A DNA stretch of 64,000 bases. Origin: Cyanobium sp. ATX 6F1 (lineage in GTDB: Bacteria; Cyanobacteriota; Cyanobacteriia; PCC-6307; Cyanobiaceae). The notes under the pieces are model-generated. The model was not told the DNA's origin. It searched no databases and worked only from the letters and a program-made list of their open reading frames with translations. The stretch is taken from NCBI RefSeq assembly GCF_024346315.1, contig NZ_JAGQCS010000001.1, forward strand, positions 186,001 through 250,000, read 5' to 3'. The position numbers and the translations under genes were made by a program. Below are positions 45,942-56,580 of the stretch, piece by piece. Position 1 is the stretch's first letter. Each line of letters starts with the position of its first letter.

Positions 45942-47087
45942 ATGCCGTCTGCGCCCACCTCGATCGGTCTGGTGTTCGGCGGAGTGTCCGGGGAGCATGC
46001 GGTCTCGATCCGCTCGGCCGCCACCGTGGCCGGCGCCCTTGGCCGCGGTGCCAATGCAGAGCGCTACCGGCTGTTGTGCTTCTACATCGACCAGGCCGGC
46101 CATTGGTGGCCGCCGGCGGTGGCCGAGGCGGTGCTGGCGGCGGGCTGCCCCCCCGAGCCGGAGGAGCAGCCGGCCACGTCGGTGCGGCCGGGCTTCCAGG
46201 GGCTGCCCGCCGGGGCGGCTGAGGTGGAGGTCTGGTTTCCGGTGCTGCACGGCCCCAACGGGGAAGACGGCACGATCCAGGGGCTGTTCACCCTGATGCA
46301 GGTGCCCTTCGTGGGCTCCGGGGTGCTGGGCTCGGCCGTGGGCATGGACAAGCAGGCGATGAAGGCCGCCTTCGCCGCCGCCGGCCTGCCCCAGGTGCCC
46401 TATGTCTGCGTGCAGGCCGCCGAACTGGACGCCCCCCAGCGCGCGGCTGCCCTGCTGGAGCGCCTGGAGGCCAGCCTCGGCTATCCCTGTTTCATCAAGC
46501 CCGCCAACCTGGGGTCCTCGGTGGGCATCAGCAAAGCCACCGACCGCGCCAGCCTCGAAGAGGGCCTGAAAGAGGCCGCTCGCCACGACCGGCGCCTGGT
46601 GGTGGAAAAGGGCATCGTCGCCCGCGAGCTTGAATGCGCCGTGCTCGGCCGCGAGGCGATGCGGGCCTCGGTGTTGGGGGAAATCCGCTTCGACGCCGAC
46701 TGGTACGACTACACCACCAAGTACACCGAGGGGCTCAGCCACACCGTGATCCCCGCCGATGTGCCAGAGGCGGTGAGCGAGCGGGCCCGGGCGCTGGCGA
46801 TCCAGGCCTGCCGGGCGGTGGCGGCCGAAGGGCTGGCCAGGGTCGACTTCTTCTATGAAGAAAGTGGCGGCGACGCGGGCGGCGCCGCAAGCGCTGTCGA
46901 AGCTGGTGGCGGCACCCTCTGGCTCAACGAGATCAACACCCTCCCCGGCTTCACCAACCAGAGCATGTATCCGCTGCTCTGGGCCGCCACGGGCCTGCCG
47001 CTGGAGGAGCTGGTGCACCAACTGGTGCAGCTGGCGGGAGAATGGTCCATCGACACCCACCCAGACAGGGAGGCACAGGCGGCATGA
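45942..47087 (+). CDS. ddl: D-alanine--D-alanine ligase
   Basis: A 381-residue ATP-grasp ligase. The start at [19 protein letters not shown] is the family N-terminus. It shows [51 protein letters not shown] and the metal-binding [17 protein letters not shown]. The extra Gly/Ala loop before the last motif is a small insertion. Its stop overlaps the next gene start in ATGA. Confidence 0.96.
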   Translation: MPSAPTSIGLVFGGVSGEHAVSIRSAATVAGALGRGANAERYRLLCFYIDQAGHWWPPAVAEAVLAAGCPPEPEEQPATSVRPGFQGLPAGAAEVEVWFPVLHGPNGEDGTIQGLFTLMQVPFVGSGVLGSAVGMDKQAMKAAFAAAGLPQVPYVCVQAAELDAPQRAAALLERLEASLGYPCFIKPANLGSSVGISKATDRASLEEGLKEAARHDRRLVVEKGIVARELECAVLGREAMRASVLGEIRFDADWYDYTTKYTEGLSHTVIPADVPEAVSERARALAIQACRAVAAEGLARVDFFYEESGGDAGGAASAVEAGGGTLWLNEINTLPGFTNQSMYPLLWAATGLPLEELVHQLVQLAGEWSIDTHPDREAQAA

Positions 47088-47494
47088 GTCAGGGACTGCT
47101 GTGGTTGCCGTTGCTGGTGGTGTTCGTGCTGCTCACCGCCCTGGGCTGGCTGGAGCGGCGGCGCCAGCGGCTGTTCCAGGAGTGGGCGGAAGGCTCTGAG
47201 CTGGCCAAGCTCGATGGCTGCGGCGCGGCCCGACTGATCGATGGTGAACTGAGCTGGAGCCGTTTCCACGCCGGCAACCTGGAGCTGGAGGACACCTTCA
47301 CGATCAAGTCGCTGGAGCTCGTCGAGCTGCTGGCCCTGGGATCCGGAGAAGCGCCGCTCACCGAGGAAAGCCAGGGCAGCTGCCGCCTGCGGCTGGTGGG
47401 CTCCGGTATTCAGAAGGATCTCCCCTTCGCCGATGCCGAACGGGCCCGCCGCTGGATGGACGATCTGATGTCGCGCTCCCGCTGCGAACTGTGA
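47084..47494 (+). CDS. membrane-anchored conserved protein between ddl and ftsQ
   Basis: A 136-residue protein, starting [20 protein letters not shown]. One N-terminal transmembrane helix is followed by a soluble domain of ~100 residues ([40 protein letters not shown]). It is coupled at both ends, to ddl by ATGA and to ftsQ by GTGA, so it is very likely made with them. No family is recognised. Its position suggests a wall or division role. Confidence 0.75.
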   Translation: MSQGLLWLPLLVVFVLLTALGWLERRRQRLFQEWAEGSELAKLDGCGAARLIDGELSWSRFHAGNLELEDTFTIKSLELVELLALGSGEAPLTEESQGSCRLRLVGSGIQKDLPFADAERARRWMDDLMSRSRCEL

Positions 47495-48357
47495 GTTCCA
47501 AGCCGGAGTCCCCGCCCGCAGGACCCCGCCAGGTGCTCCCCGCCGGCGCCGAGCGGCGGCGCCAGCTGCGCCAGCAACGACGCACTCAGCTGCTGCGCCA
47601 CAGCTGGCAGGTGGTGGTGCTCAGCGCCGCCGCGGCCGGCCTGGGCTGGGTGCTGTTGCGCCAGGGCTGGACCCTGCAGAGCCCTGCGCAGGTGGAGGTT
47701 TCCGGAAGCCAGCAGGTGAGCCGCGAGCAGGTGATCCAGGCCGCCCAGCTGCGGTTCCCCTTGCCGCTGCTGGAACTGCGTCCCCAGGCGATCACGGCGG
47801 CACTGGCGGCGGCCCTGCCGGTGGAAAACGTCCAGGTGAGCCGGCTGATGCTGCCGCCCCGGCTGCGCATCCAGCTGGTGGACCGCCAGGCGGTGGCCCG
47901 GGCCGAACGGCGCACCCCCCGGGGGCTTGAGCTGGGCTATGTGGATCGTTTCGGCAGCTGGATGAGCCGGCGCCAGCAGCAGGGGGCCGGTGGCGCCGGC
48001 CCAGCCTCCAGGACCACCGTGGTCGGCTGGCAGGAGCGCTATCGCCCCGCCCTCGGACAGGTGCTGGCCCGCCGCGATGACCTCGGTAGCCCCCTGCTGG
48101 AGGTGCGCTTCGAGCCCAGTGGCTCCCTGTGGCTGCGCACCGCCTCCCTGGGGTTGATCCGCCTGGGTCCCCCCGACGCCCAGCTGGAGCGCCAGTTGGA
48201 GGTGCTCAGCCACCTGTCCGAGGAACTGCCCGCCAAGGTGCGCAACCTCAAATTGCAGTCCATCGACCTGAGCAACCCCGACCAACCGGAGCTGGGACTG
48301 CCAGCCCCCTTCAACGGCAGCGGCGGCAAGGGAGCCACTCCGGCCGGGGTGGACTGA
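47491..48357 (+). CDS. ftsQ: cell division protein FtsQ
   Basis: A 288-residue bitopic protein with a GTG start overlapping the previous stop. A basic cytoplasmic tail ([20 protein letters not shown]) precedes one membrane helix ([16 protein letters not shown]) and a POTRA domain ([20 protein letters not shown]). Sequence beyond POTRA is divergent, as usual for cyanobacterial FtsQ. It stands about 200 bases before ftsZ. Confidence 0.9.
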   Translation: MSSKPESPPAGPRQVLPAGAERRRQLRQQRRTQLLRHSWQVVVLSAAAAGLGWVLLRQGWTLQSPAQVEVSGSQQVSREQVIQAAQLRFPLPLLELRPQAITAALAAALPVENVQVSRLMLPPRLRIQLVDRQAVARAERRTPRGLELGYVDRFGSWMSRRQQQGAGGAGPASRTTVVGWQERYRPALGQVLARRDDLGSPLLEVRFEPSGSLWLRTASLGLIRLGPPDAQLERQLEVLSHLSEELPAKVRNLKLQSIDLSNPDQPELGLPAPFNGSGGKGATPAGVD

Positions 48358-48554
48358 GTGCAGCGCCGTCCCCCTGGGCTCAGGCCGATTGCCGGCTGTG
48401 GGGAATCCGGCAAAGGTGTATCAGGAGACGAAGACCCATCGCGCTTTCCACCGACATAATGCTGCCCATGGTCTTCGGAGCGGTGCGCCCCATGGAACAG
48501 CCCCCCGAGGCCCTGCCGACCGTCCCCATCCCTCTATTTGCGGTACCCGCCGAC
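48358..48554. other. ftsQ-ftsZ intergenic region
   Basis: About 200 bases upstream of the preferred ftsZ start. In-frame ATGs at 48459, 48468 and 48492 could also be used and would lengthen FtsZ by 21-32 residues. A CATAAT at 48455-48460 resembles a -10 box but has no matching -35, so no promoter is called. No other structure is seen. Confidence 0.4.
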
Positions 48555-49661
48555 ATGTCCCTGAGCCCCGCCAGCAGCAACGGCATCGTTCCGAGCCAAT
48601 CCGCGCGGATCGAGGTCATCGGCGTCGGCGGCGGCGGCAGCAATGCGGTCAACCGCATGATTGCCTCCGACCTCCAGGGGTTGAGTTATCGGGTGCTCAA
48701 CACCGACGCCCAGGCCCTGATCCAGTCGGCGGCGCAGCAACGGGTTCAGCTGGGCCAGAAACTCACCCGTGGCCTCGGCGCCGGAGGCAACCCGGTGATC
48801 GGCCAGAAGGCGGCCGAGGAATCCCGGGCCGAACTGGCCCAGACCCTGCAGGGCGCTGATCTGGTGTTCATTGCCGCCGGCATGGGCGGCGGCACCGGCA
48901 CCGGCGCCGCCCCGATCCTCGCGGAGGTGGCCAAGGAGTGCGGCGCCCTCACGGTGGCGATCGTCACCAAGCCCTTCAGCTTCGAGGGCCGCAAGCGCAT
49001 GCGCCAGGCCGAAGAGGGCATCGCCCGCCTGGCCGAGCATGTGGACACCCTGATCGTGATCCCCAACGACCGGCTGCGGGAGGCGATCGCGGGCGCGCCG
49101 CTGCAGGAGGCCTTCCGCGCCGCCGACGACGTGCTGCGCAGCGGCGTCAAGGGCATCAGCGACATCATCACCAGGCCGGGCCTGGTGAACGTGGACTTCG
49201 CCGATGTGCGCTCGGTGATGGCCGAGGCCGGCACCGCCCTGCTGGGCCTTGGTGTGGGCTCGGGCCGCTCCCGTGCCACCGAGGCCGCCCAGGCGGCGAT
49301 CAGCAGCCCCCTGCTGGAGGCGGCCCGCATCGACGGCGCCAAAGGCGTGGTGATCAACGTCTGCGGTGGCAAGGACATGACCCTCGAGGACATGACCAGC
49401 GCCGCTGAGGTGATCTACGACGTGGTCGACCCCGAGGCCAACATCATCGTTGGAGCCGTGGTCGACGAAAGCCTTGAGGGCGAGATTCACGTCACCGTGA
49501 TCGCCACAGGCTTCGATGCCGGCAACACCTACCGCCCGGAGGCCTCGATCAGCAGCTTCGTCTCCTCCCTGGGCTCCTCCAACGCCAGCACCAGCGAAAC
49601 GGAGCTGCGGGGCGCCACGATTCCGGCTTTCCTGCTCAACCGCCAGAAACACGAGGGCTGA
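48555..49661 (+). CDS. ftsZ: cell division protein FtsZ
   Basis: A tubulin-like GTPase of 368 residues from the preferred ATG ([20 protein letters not shown]), which matches picocyanobacterial length. It has [14 protein letters not shown], the GTP loop [14 protein letters not shown], and the T7 catalytic loop [14 protein letters not shown]. The C-terminal conserved peptide is short ([15 protein letters not shown]). It builds the division ring. The start is the only unsure point. Confidence 0.95.
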   Translation: MSLSPASSNGIVPSQSARIEVIGVGGGGSNAVNRMIASDLQGLSYRVLNTDAQALIQSAAQQRVQLGQKLTRGLGAGGNPVIGQKAAEESRAELAQTLQGADLVFIAAGMGGGTGTGAAPILAEVAKECGALTVAIVTKPFSFEGRKRMRQAEEGIARLAEHVDTLIVIPNDRLREAIAGAPLQEAFRAADDVLRSGVKGISDIITRPGLVNVDFADVRSVMAEAGTALLGLGVGSGRSRATEAAQAAISSPLLEAARIDGAKGVVINVCGGKDMTLEDMTSAAEVIYDVVDPEANIIVGAVVDESLEGEIHVTVIATGFDAGNTYRPEASISSFVSSLGSSNASTSETELRGATIPAFLLNRQKHEG

Positions 49662-49771
49662 CGCTGGCTCTCCCAGGGCCCGCAGCTGTGCTGCCGAGTG
49701 TGCTGGCGAATCGCTGAAAGCGTGGGGCCTAAGGCCATCGAGCCGCCAACGGCGAGTCCCATGAAAAGGGT

Positions 49772-49865
49772 GACCCGGAGTCCACGCCTGCCCCGAGCAT
49801 CCCGTTTGGCTGCTCCCTTCCGGGTCTGACCAGGTTTGGGCGTCTGAGCCGCGTGGGTCCGAGTC
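49772..49865 (-). ncRNA. ffs: signal recognition particle RNA (4.5S-like)
   Basis: On the minus strand the sequence contains the domain IV signature ACCTGGTCAGACCCGGAAGG followed by GAGCAGCC, which is the conserved SRP tetraloop and asymmetric loop seen in E. coli 4.5S RNA. The ends (GACTCGGACCCACGC and GCGTGGACTCCGGGTC) pair to close the hairpin, and CCCTTTTC follows. The exact ends are estimated. It binds Ffh in co-translational targeting. Confidence 0.93.
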
Positions 49866-49871
49866 GAATGG

Positions 49872-50726
49872 ATGCTAGCAATGGCCCCTGCGCACCTCTG
49901 GCCTGTGCCCCTGCGTCCCGGTGATCTGATCAAGCGGAAGCAGGCCGGCCAGCGCTTCGCGGTGCTGACCGCCTGGGACGCCCTCTCGGCCGCCCTGGTG
50001 CTGGAGGCCGGCGCCGATGTGGTGCTGGTGGGCGACTCCCTGGCGATGACGGTGCTGGGGCACGCCACCACCCTGCCTGTGACCCTCGAGGAGATGATCC
50101 ACCACACCCGCGCGGTGGCCCGGGGCCTGGGCGCCGCGCCAGCCAGCCAACCCTTGCTGGTCTGTGATCTGCCCTTTCTGAGCTACCAGTGCGGCTTGGA
50201 TCAGGCCGTGGCGGCGGCCGGGCGGGTGCTCAAGGAGACCGCCGCCGCCGCCGTGAAGCTGGAGGGGGGGGAGAGCGAAACCGTGGCCGTGGTGGACCGG
50301 CTGGTGCGCAGCGGCATTCCGGTGATGGGTCACCTGGGGCTCACCCCCCAGTCGGTGCACCGCCTGGGCTACCGCCGCCAGGCCAACGACCCGATCAGCC
50401 AGGAGCGCCTGCGCCGGGCGGCCCTCGACCTCGAGGCCGCCGGCTGCTTCGCCCTGGTGCTGGAGCACGTGCCGGCCGCCCTGGCGGGCGCCCTGCGGCG
50501 GGAGCTCTCCATCCCGGTGATCGGCATCGGCGCCGGCGACGACTGCGACGGCCAGGTGCGCGTCACCGCCGACCTGCTCGGCCTCACCCCCAGCCCGCCC
50601 CCCTTCTGCCCGCCGCTGCTGCCGGGCCGGGAGCTGGCGGTGGAGGCGCTCAGGGGCTGGCTGGAACGGCAGCGGCAGAGCGCTGCTCCCACCACGCCAG
50701 CAGCTCCCGCAACACCGCATTGCTGA
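49872..50726 (+). CDS. panB: 3-methyl-2-oxobutanoate hydroxymethyltransferase
   Basis: A 284-residue TIM-barrel enzyme of pantothenate synthesis. It shows [34 protein letters not shown], the metal/substrate motif [16 protein letters not shown]-like region ([18 protein letters not shown]) and [13 protein letters not shown]. An internal ATG at 49881 could be the start. The last ~25 residues are low-complexity Ala/Pro/Thr, and the final 77 bases overlap the end of convergent hemW. Confidence 0.95.
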   Translation: MLAMAPAHLWPVPLRPGDLIKRKQAGQRFAVLTAWDALSAALVLEAGADVVLVGDSLAMTVLGHATTLPVTLEEMIHHTRAVARGLGAAPASQPLLVCDLPFLSYQCGLDQAVAAAGRVLKETAAAAVKLEGGESETVAVVDRLVRSGIPVMGHLGLTPQSVHRLGYRRQANDPISQERLRRAALDLEAAGCFALVLEHVPAALAGALRRELSIPVIGIGAGDDCDGQVRVTADLLGLTPSPPPFCPPLLPGRELAVEALRGWLERQRQSAAPTTPAAPATPHC

Positions 50727-51876
50727 GGGCCAGACCCTCCGGGTCGCTCAGCCGCCAGCGGGGTCCCTCGATCCGCAGCAGCCCCCGCTCCCTGAACGGC
50801 GCGCAGAGCTCCCGCAACTGATCGAGCTCACCGGCCCCCAAGCCCGACTCAACCGCCAGCTCGGCCATGTCGACCCCTTCCCGGCGGCGCAGGCCCACCA
50901 ACAGACGCTCATCGAAGGGCAGGGGCACCGCCGCCGCATGGTTCAGCTCGATCGGGGGCTCCGCCGTCGCCTGGAGCTCCCCCAACCAGGCGGCGTAGGC
51001 CGCCCGGGTGCGGGGCCTGGCCAGGCGCCGGCCGTAGGGGGCGGAGGTGGCCCCGAGGCCAAACCCCCACCAGCCGGCCCCACTCCAATAGACACGGTTG
51101 TGGCGGGAGGCATGGCCAGGAAGGGCGTAGTTGGAGATTTCGTAGTGGCCATAGCCGGCCGCCCGCAGCCGCTCGGCGCTCAACTCCATCAGATCAGCGC
51201 TCTGGTCTGGATCCGGCAGGGGCAACTGGCCCCGGGCCTGCAGGCGCTCGAACACGGTGCCGGGCTCAACGATCAGGTCATAGATCGAGAGGTGAGGGGG
51301 CGCTTCAGCCAGGGCTTGCTCCAGCTGCGCGCGCCAGTGCTCCAGGCCCTGCTCCGGCAGCCCCTGGATCAGATCCAGGCTCCAGCTGCCCAGCTCCCCC
51401 ATCGCCTGGGCCTGGCGCAGCCAGCCGGCGGCCTCGAGCAAATCCTGTCGCCGGTGGCGCCGCCCCAGGCGCGCCAGCACGGCGTCATCGAAGCTCTGGC
51501 CCCCCAGGCTCACCCGGTTGATGCCCGCCGCCAGGTAGCCCGCCAGCCGGCCCTGGTCGAAGCTGGCGGGATCGAGCTCCAGGCTGATCTCCGCCCCCGG
51601 GGCAATTCGGAACCGCATCGCCAGGGCCGTCAGTAGCCGCCCCACCTGGGCCGGGGTGAGCAGCGAGGGGGTGCCGCCCCCCAGGTACACCGTCGAGAGC
51701 GGTGGGCCGCCTGGCGAGCGCTCGATTTCGGTTTCGATCAGCTCGAGGTAGGCGGCGATCGAGCCGGAGGAGGCGCCGTCAGCGTGGTCCCCCAGGGGCA
51801 CCACCGCGAAATCACAGTAGAAGCAACGCCTGTGGCAGAAGGGGATGTGGAGGTAGGCGCTGCGGGGCTGGAGCAA
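50650..51876 (-). CDS. hemW: HemW-type radical SAM protein
   Basis: A 408-residue protein of the oxygen-independent coproporphyrinogen oxidase-like family. The cluster motif is CHRRCFYC near residue 14, followed by [14 protein letters not shown] and DLIQGLPEQ. The HNRVYW sequence marks HemW, the heme chaperone, rather than HemN. It is convergent with panB, overlapping by 77 bases. Confidence 0.9.
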   Translation of the reverse strand: MLQPRSAYLHIPFCHRRCFYCDFAVVPLGDHADGASSGSIAAYLELIETEIERSPGGPPLSTVYLGGGTPSLLTPAQVGRLLTALAMRFRIAPGAEISLELDPASFDQGRLAGYLAAGINRVSLGGQSFDDAVLARLGRRHRRQDLLEAAGWLRQAQAMGELGSWSLDLIQGLPEQGLEHWRAQLEQALAEAPPHLSIYDLIVEPGTVFERLQARGQLPLPDPDQSADLMELSAERLRAAGYGHYEISNYALPGHASRHNRVYWSGAGWWGFGLGATSAPYGRRLARPRTRAAYAAWLGELQATAEPPIELNHAAAVPLPFDERLLVGLRRREGVDMAELAVESGLGAGELDQLRELCAPFRERGLLRIEGPRWRLSDPEGLALSNAVLRELLAWWEQRSAAAVPASP

Positions 51877-51969
51877 GGGCTGGCCCCGAGGTGCGGTTAC
51901 CTGGCCGAGTCAAACCGGCCATCGTCCGGCATGCTGCCTGCCTGAGCGCAGGACTGCCGCAAGCCGGCC

Positions 51970-53052
51970 ATGGTGGACACCCTGATCCTGGTGCTGTTCC
52001 TGATCTCCGGTGCGGCCACGGGGTGGCTGGGGGTCGATCTGCTTCCCGAAGACCTTCTGATCAAGGTCAGCGATCTCGCCAAGCTGCGCTGGGAACTGGC
52101 GGGCTTCGGGACCTTCGTCGCCCTGCTGGCGGGCCTGTTCTTCCAGCAGCTGCGCCGGCGGCTGATGGCCCAGGTGCGCAGCATGCCCACCGACCTGCTG
52201 GTTAGCCGGGCGGTGGGGCTGATCCTGGGGCTGCTGGTGGCCAACCTGCTGCTGGCGCCGATCCTGCTGCTGCCGCTCCCCTGGGAGGTGGTGTTCGTCA
52301 AACCGCTGGCGGCGGTGCTCAGCAACGTCTTCTTCGGGGTGCTGGGCTACAACCTGGCGGAGGTGCACGGCCGCACGCTGCTGCGCCTGTTCAACCCCTC
52401 CAGCACCGAGGCCCTGCTCGTCGCCGAGGGGGTGCTCCAGCCCGCCAGCGCCAAGATCCTCGACACCAGCGTGATCATCGACGGCCGCATCCGCGGCCTG
52501 CTGGAGTCGGGGCTGCTCGAAGGCCAGGTGATCGTGGCCCAGGCGGTGATCGATGAGCTGCAGGCCCTGGCCGATTCGAGCAACAACGAGAAGCGGGGCA
52601 AGGGGCGTCGGGGTCTGATCCTGCTGGCGGAGCTGCGCAAGCTCTACGGCCGCCGGCTGGTGGTCAACACCACCCGCTACGAGGGCATTGGCGCCGACGA
52701 GAAGCTGCTCAAGCTCACCGCCGACACCGGCGGCACCCTGCTCACCGCCGACTACGGATTGACCAAGGTGGCCCAGGTGCAGGAGCTCAAGGTGATGAAC
52801 CTGAGCGAGCTGGTGATCGCCCTGCGGCCCGAGGTGCGGCCGGGGGATGCCCTGCAGCTCAAGATTGTGCGCGAGGGCAAGGAGGCCGAGCAAGGGGTGG
52901 GCTACCTGGACGACGGCACGATGGTGGTGGTGGAAGCGGCCAGGGGGCGGATCGGCGAGCGCCTGCCGGTGACCGTCACCGGTGCCCTGCAGACCCCATC
53001 GGGCCGCATGGTCTTCGCCCGCTGGGATCAGGAGCCCGCGCCCCCCCGCTAG
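51970..53052 (+). CDS. PIN/TRAM-domain membrane protein (YacL type)
   Basis: A 360-residue protein. Three or four N-terminal membrane helices precede a PIN nuclease domain with acidic residues in KILDTSVIIDGRI, AVIDELQALAD and LLTADYGLTK, and a C-terminal TRAM domain (GVGYLDDGTMVVVEAARGRI). It resembles B. subtilis YacL. It probably cleaves RNA, but activity is inferred. It lies 34 bases before clpR. Confidence 0.9.
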   Translation: MVDTLILVLFLISGAATGWLGVDLLPEDLLIKVSDLAKLRWELAGFGTFVALLAGLFFQQLRRRLMAQVRSMPTDLLVSRAVGLILGLLVANLLLAPILLLPLPWEVVFVKPLAAVLSNVFFGVLGYNLAEVHGRTLLRLFNPSSTEALLVAEGVLQPASAKILDTSVIIDGRIRGLLESGLLEGQVIVAQAVIDELQALADSSNNEKRGKGRRGLILLAELRKLYGRRLVVNTTRYEGIGADEKLLKLTADTGGTLLTADYGLTKVAQVQELKVMNLSELVIALRPEVRPGDALQLKIVREGKEAEQGVGYLDDGTMVVVEAARGRIGERLPVTVTGALQTPSGRMVFARWDQEPAPPR

Positions 53053-53086
53053 GCTCCAGCGCAGTGGTTTTGGAGTGAGCCCTTTG

Positions 53087-53758
53087 ATGTCGGTGTCGGC
53101 CCCCTACTACGGCGATTCAGCCGTCATGCGCACACCGCCGCCTGATCTGCCCTCGCTGCTGCTCAAGGAACGGATCGTCTACCTCGGGTTGCCGCTCTTC
53201 TCCGACGACGATGCCAAGCGGCAGATGGGCGTCGACGTGACCGAGCTGATCATCGCCCAGCTGCTTTTTCTGGAGTTCGACAACCCGGACAAGCCGATTT
53301 TCTTCTACATCAACTCCACCGGCACCAGCTGGTATTCGGGCGATGCGATCGGCTTCGAGACCGAGGCCTTCGCCATCTGCGACACGATCCGCTATGTCAA
53401 GCCGCCGGTGCACACCATCTGCATCGGCCAGGCCATGGGCACCGCCGCGATGATCCTCTCGGCCGGCGCCAAGGGCCACCGGGCGGCCCTGCCCCATGCC
53501 TCGATCGTGCTGCACCAGCCCCGCTCCGGCGCCCGCGGTCAGGCCACCGACATCCAGATCCGGGCCACCGAGGTGCTGCACAACAAGCGCACGATGCTCG
53601 AGATGCTCTCTGAGAACACCGGTCGCAGCCCCGAGCAACTCTCCAAGGATTCCGATCGCATGACCTACCTCACCGCCGCCGAAGCGGTGGAGTACGGCCT
53701 GATCGACCGCGTGCTCACCAGCCTCAAGGACCTGCCGGCACCGCTTCCTGGGCTCTGA
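53087..53758 (+). CDS. clpR: ClpR, inactive ClpP-like subunit
   Basis: A 223-residue ClpP homologue. The nucleophile region reads CIGQAMGTAAMIL where active ClpP has [10 protein letters not shown], so the serine is replaced. The oxyanion strand reads INSTGTSWYSGDA instead of INSPGGSV. The equivalent histidine (IVLHQP) remains. This is the ClpR of cyanobacteria, which joins ClpP3 in a mixed ring. clpP follows 48 bases later on the same strand. Confidence 0.93.
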   Translation: MSVSAPYYGDSAVMRTPPPDLPSLLLKERIVYLGLPLFSDDDAKRQMGVDVTELIIAQLLFLEFDNPDKPIFFYINSTGTSWYSGDAIGFETEAFAICDTIRYVKPPVHTICIGQAMGTAAMILSAGAKGHRAALPHASIVLHQPRSGARGQATDIQIRATEVLHNKRTMLEMLSENTGRSPEQLSKDSDRMTYLTAAEAVEYGLIDRVLTSLKDLPAPLPGL

Positions 53759-53806
53759 GCCTTTCCTCCCACCGATCCCGCTTCCACCACTGCACCTGCT
53801 TCCGCC

Positions 53807-54409
53807 ATGCCCATCGGCACCCCCAGCGTTCCCTACCGCCTCCCCGGCAGCCAATACGAGCGCTGGGTCGACATCTACACCCGCCTCGGGGTGGAGCGGA
53901 TCCTGTTTCTGGGCTCTGAGGTGAATGACTCGATCGCCAACAGCCTGGTCGCCCAGATGCTCTATCTGGATTCCGACGACAATAGCAAACCCATCTACCT
54001 CTACATCAATTCACCGGGGGGGTCGGTGACCGCCGGCCTGGCGATCTTCGACACCATCCAGTACGTGAAATCCGATGTGGTGACGATCTGCGTGGGCCTG
54101 GCGGCCTCGATGGGGGCGTTCCTGCTGGCGGCGGGCACCAAGGGCAAACGCCTGGCCCTGCCCCACAGCCGGATCATGATCCACCAGCCCCTGGGAGGCA
54201 CCAGCCAGCGGCAGGCCAGCGACATCGAGATCGAGGCGCGCGAGATCCTGCGCATGAAGGACATGCTCAACCAGTCGCTCGCCGACATGTGCGGCCAGAG
54301 CCTCGAGAAAGTCACCAAGGACACCGACCGCGACTACTTCCTCAGCGCCGCCGAGGCCAAGGAGTACGGCCTGATCGACCGGGTGATCGCCCACCCCACT
54401 GACGCCTGA
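53807..54409 (+). CDS. clpP: ATP-dependent Clp protease proteolytic subunit (ClpP3-type)
   Basis: A 200-residue serine protease. The catalytic triad is visible: serine in [10 protein letters not shown], histidine in IMIHQPLGG, aspartate in [10 protein letters not shown]. The pairing with clpR is that of the ClpP3/ClpR proteolytic core used with ClpC for essential turnover. It is followed after 61 bases by ilvC. Confidence 0.95.
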   Translation: MPIGTPSVPYRLPGSQYERWVDIYTRLGVERILFLGSEVNDSIANSLVAQMLYLDSDDNSKPIYLYINSPGGSVTAGLAIFDTIQYVKSDVVTICVGLAASMGAFLLAAGTKGKRLALPHSRIMIHQPLGGTSQRQASDIEIEAREILRMKDMLNQSLADMCGQSLEKVTKDTDRDYFLSAAEAKEYGLIDRVIAHPTDA

Positions 54410-54440
54410 TCTCTCTTAGGCCGGTCGGCCGCGACCGTAA

Positions 54441-55466
<1,026 letters not shown>

Positions 55467-55530
55467 GCGCGGCGCAACGGGCTGGCTCGAACGACCTCCG
55501 GGGGCAAACTGGCGCCAATCGCCTGAAGCC

Positions 55531-56580
55531 ATGAGCAGCCTGCTTCCCTCCCTGGCCTGGGGCAGTGCCCAGGCCGGTGGAGCCCTCACGGTGGCCTCCA
55601 CCGGCTGGCTGGTCAGCGGGCTGAGCCCCTCACCACTGGTGAACAGCCTGCTCCCGGCGCTCGGAGCCCTGCCGGCCCTGCTGCCCCTGCCCCTGAAGGC
55701 CAAGGAGGGATACGGCCTGCAGTTGGCCAGCGCGCTGCTGCTGCTGGCGGTGAGCGTCAAACTCACCGGACCCTCGGTGCTGTGGCCGCTGCTGGCGGTG
55801 CTGCTCTTCGGCCTCGGGAGTCAGATGAGCCGCCTGCCCCTGCAGCAGACCCTGCTCAGCCGCTCGCGGGTGCCGATGGAGCAGCTGCGCCTCGGTGGAT
55901 CCCTCGGTCAACTCCTGGGAAACCTGCTCACCGGCGTGCTGTTCCCGATCGGCAAGGCCGTCGCCCAGTACGCCAACGCCCTGGTGCTGCTCTTGCCCCT
56001 GTTGCCCCTGGCCTGGGCCTCCGGCCGCAGCGGCCCTGAGGCCGCGCCCCCAACGCCGCTGCCTGTGCCCAAGGGTGGATTCGAGCTCCGCAGCCTCCTG
56101 CAGGGGGTGCTGTTCGGCAGCCTGTTTGCCCTGCTGGCGCTGTGGGTGCGCAAGGTGGGCGCGGGCAACTGCTTCGATTTCGGCATGGTGCTGACCGCCT
56201 ATGGGCTCGGCCGCACCCTGGGGGCCACCCCGCTGCAGCCCAGGCTGCGGCCCGGGCTGCCCTACCTGCTGATCGCCCTGCTGCTGGCGGCCACCCAGGC
56301 GCTGCCGGGCTGGGGGGCGGTGCTGCTGTTCCTGCCGATGGGCCTGCTGGCGGCCGGCAGCGACGGCCATCTGATCGACGCGCTGGCCCCCTTGGGGGCG
56401 GTGGCCGTGCGCTGGCAGGTGCTGGAGCGCTCAGGGGCCCTGGGGGGTCTGCTGGGCACCCTGGCGATCGGAGCTCTCAGTCAGGCACTGGGCCTGGAGC
56501 GGGCCCTGCCCATCGTTCTGGCGGCCTTCGTGCTTGCCGCCCTGCTGCTGCACCGCCGCTGGCGCCCCCAGCTGGCGTGA
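55531..56580 (+). CDS. MFS-like membrane protein upstream of cbiB
   Basis: A 349-residue protein with about ten hydrophobic helices (LPLLPLAWASGRSG; SLLQGVLFGSLFALLALWVR; GWGAVLLFLPMGLLAAGSDG). The motif RVPMEQLRLGGSLGQLLGNL resembles MFS loop regions. It ends in the GTGA that starts cbiB, so the two are translationally coupled. A link to cobamide or cobalt transport is plausible from position only. Confidence 0.72.
   Translation: MSSLLPSLAWGSAQAGGALTVASTGWLVSGLSPSPLVNSLLPALGALPALLPLPLKAKEGYGLQLASALLLLAVSVKLTGPSVLWPLLAVLLFGLGSQMSRLPLQQTLLSRSRVPMEQLRLGGSLGQLLGNLLTGVLFPIGKAVAQYANALVLLLPLLPLAWASGRSGPEAAPPTPLPVPKGGFELRSLLQGVLFGSLFALLALWVRKVGAGNCFDFGMVLTAYGLGRTLGATPLQPRLRPGLPYLLIALLLAATQALPGWGAVLLFLPMGLLAAGSDGHLIDALAPLGAVAVRWQVLERSGALGGLLGTLAIGALSQALGLERALPIVLAAFVLAALLLHRRWRPQLA

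Noticed and set aside
48455-48460. CATAAT as a -10 box for ftsZ
   Set aside because: No sensible -35 sequence lies 16-18 bases upstream, and an in-frame ATG overlaps it.
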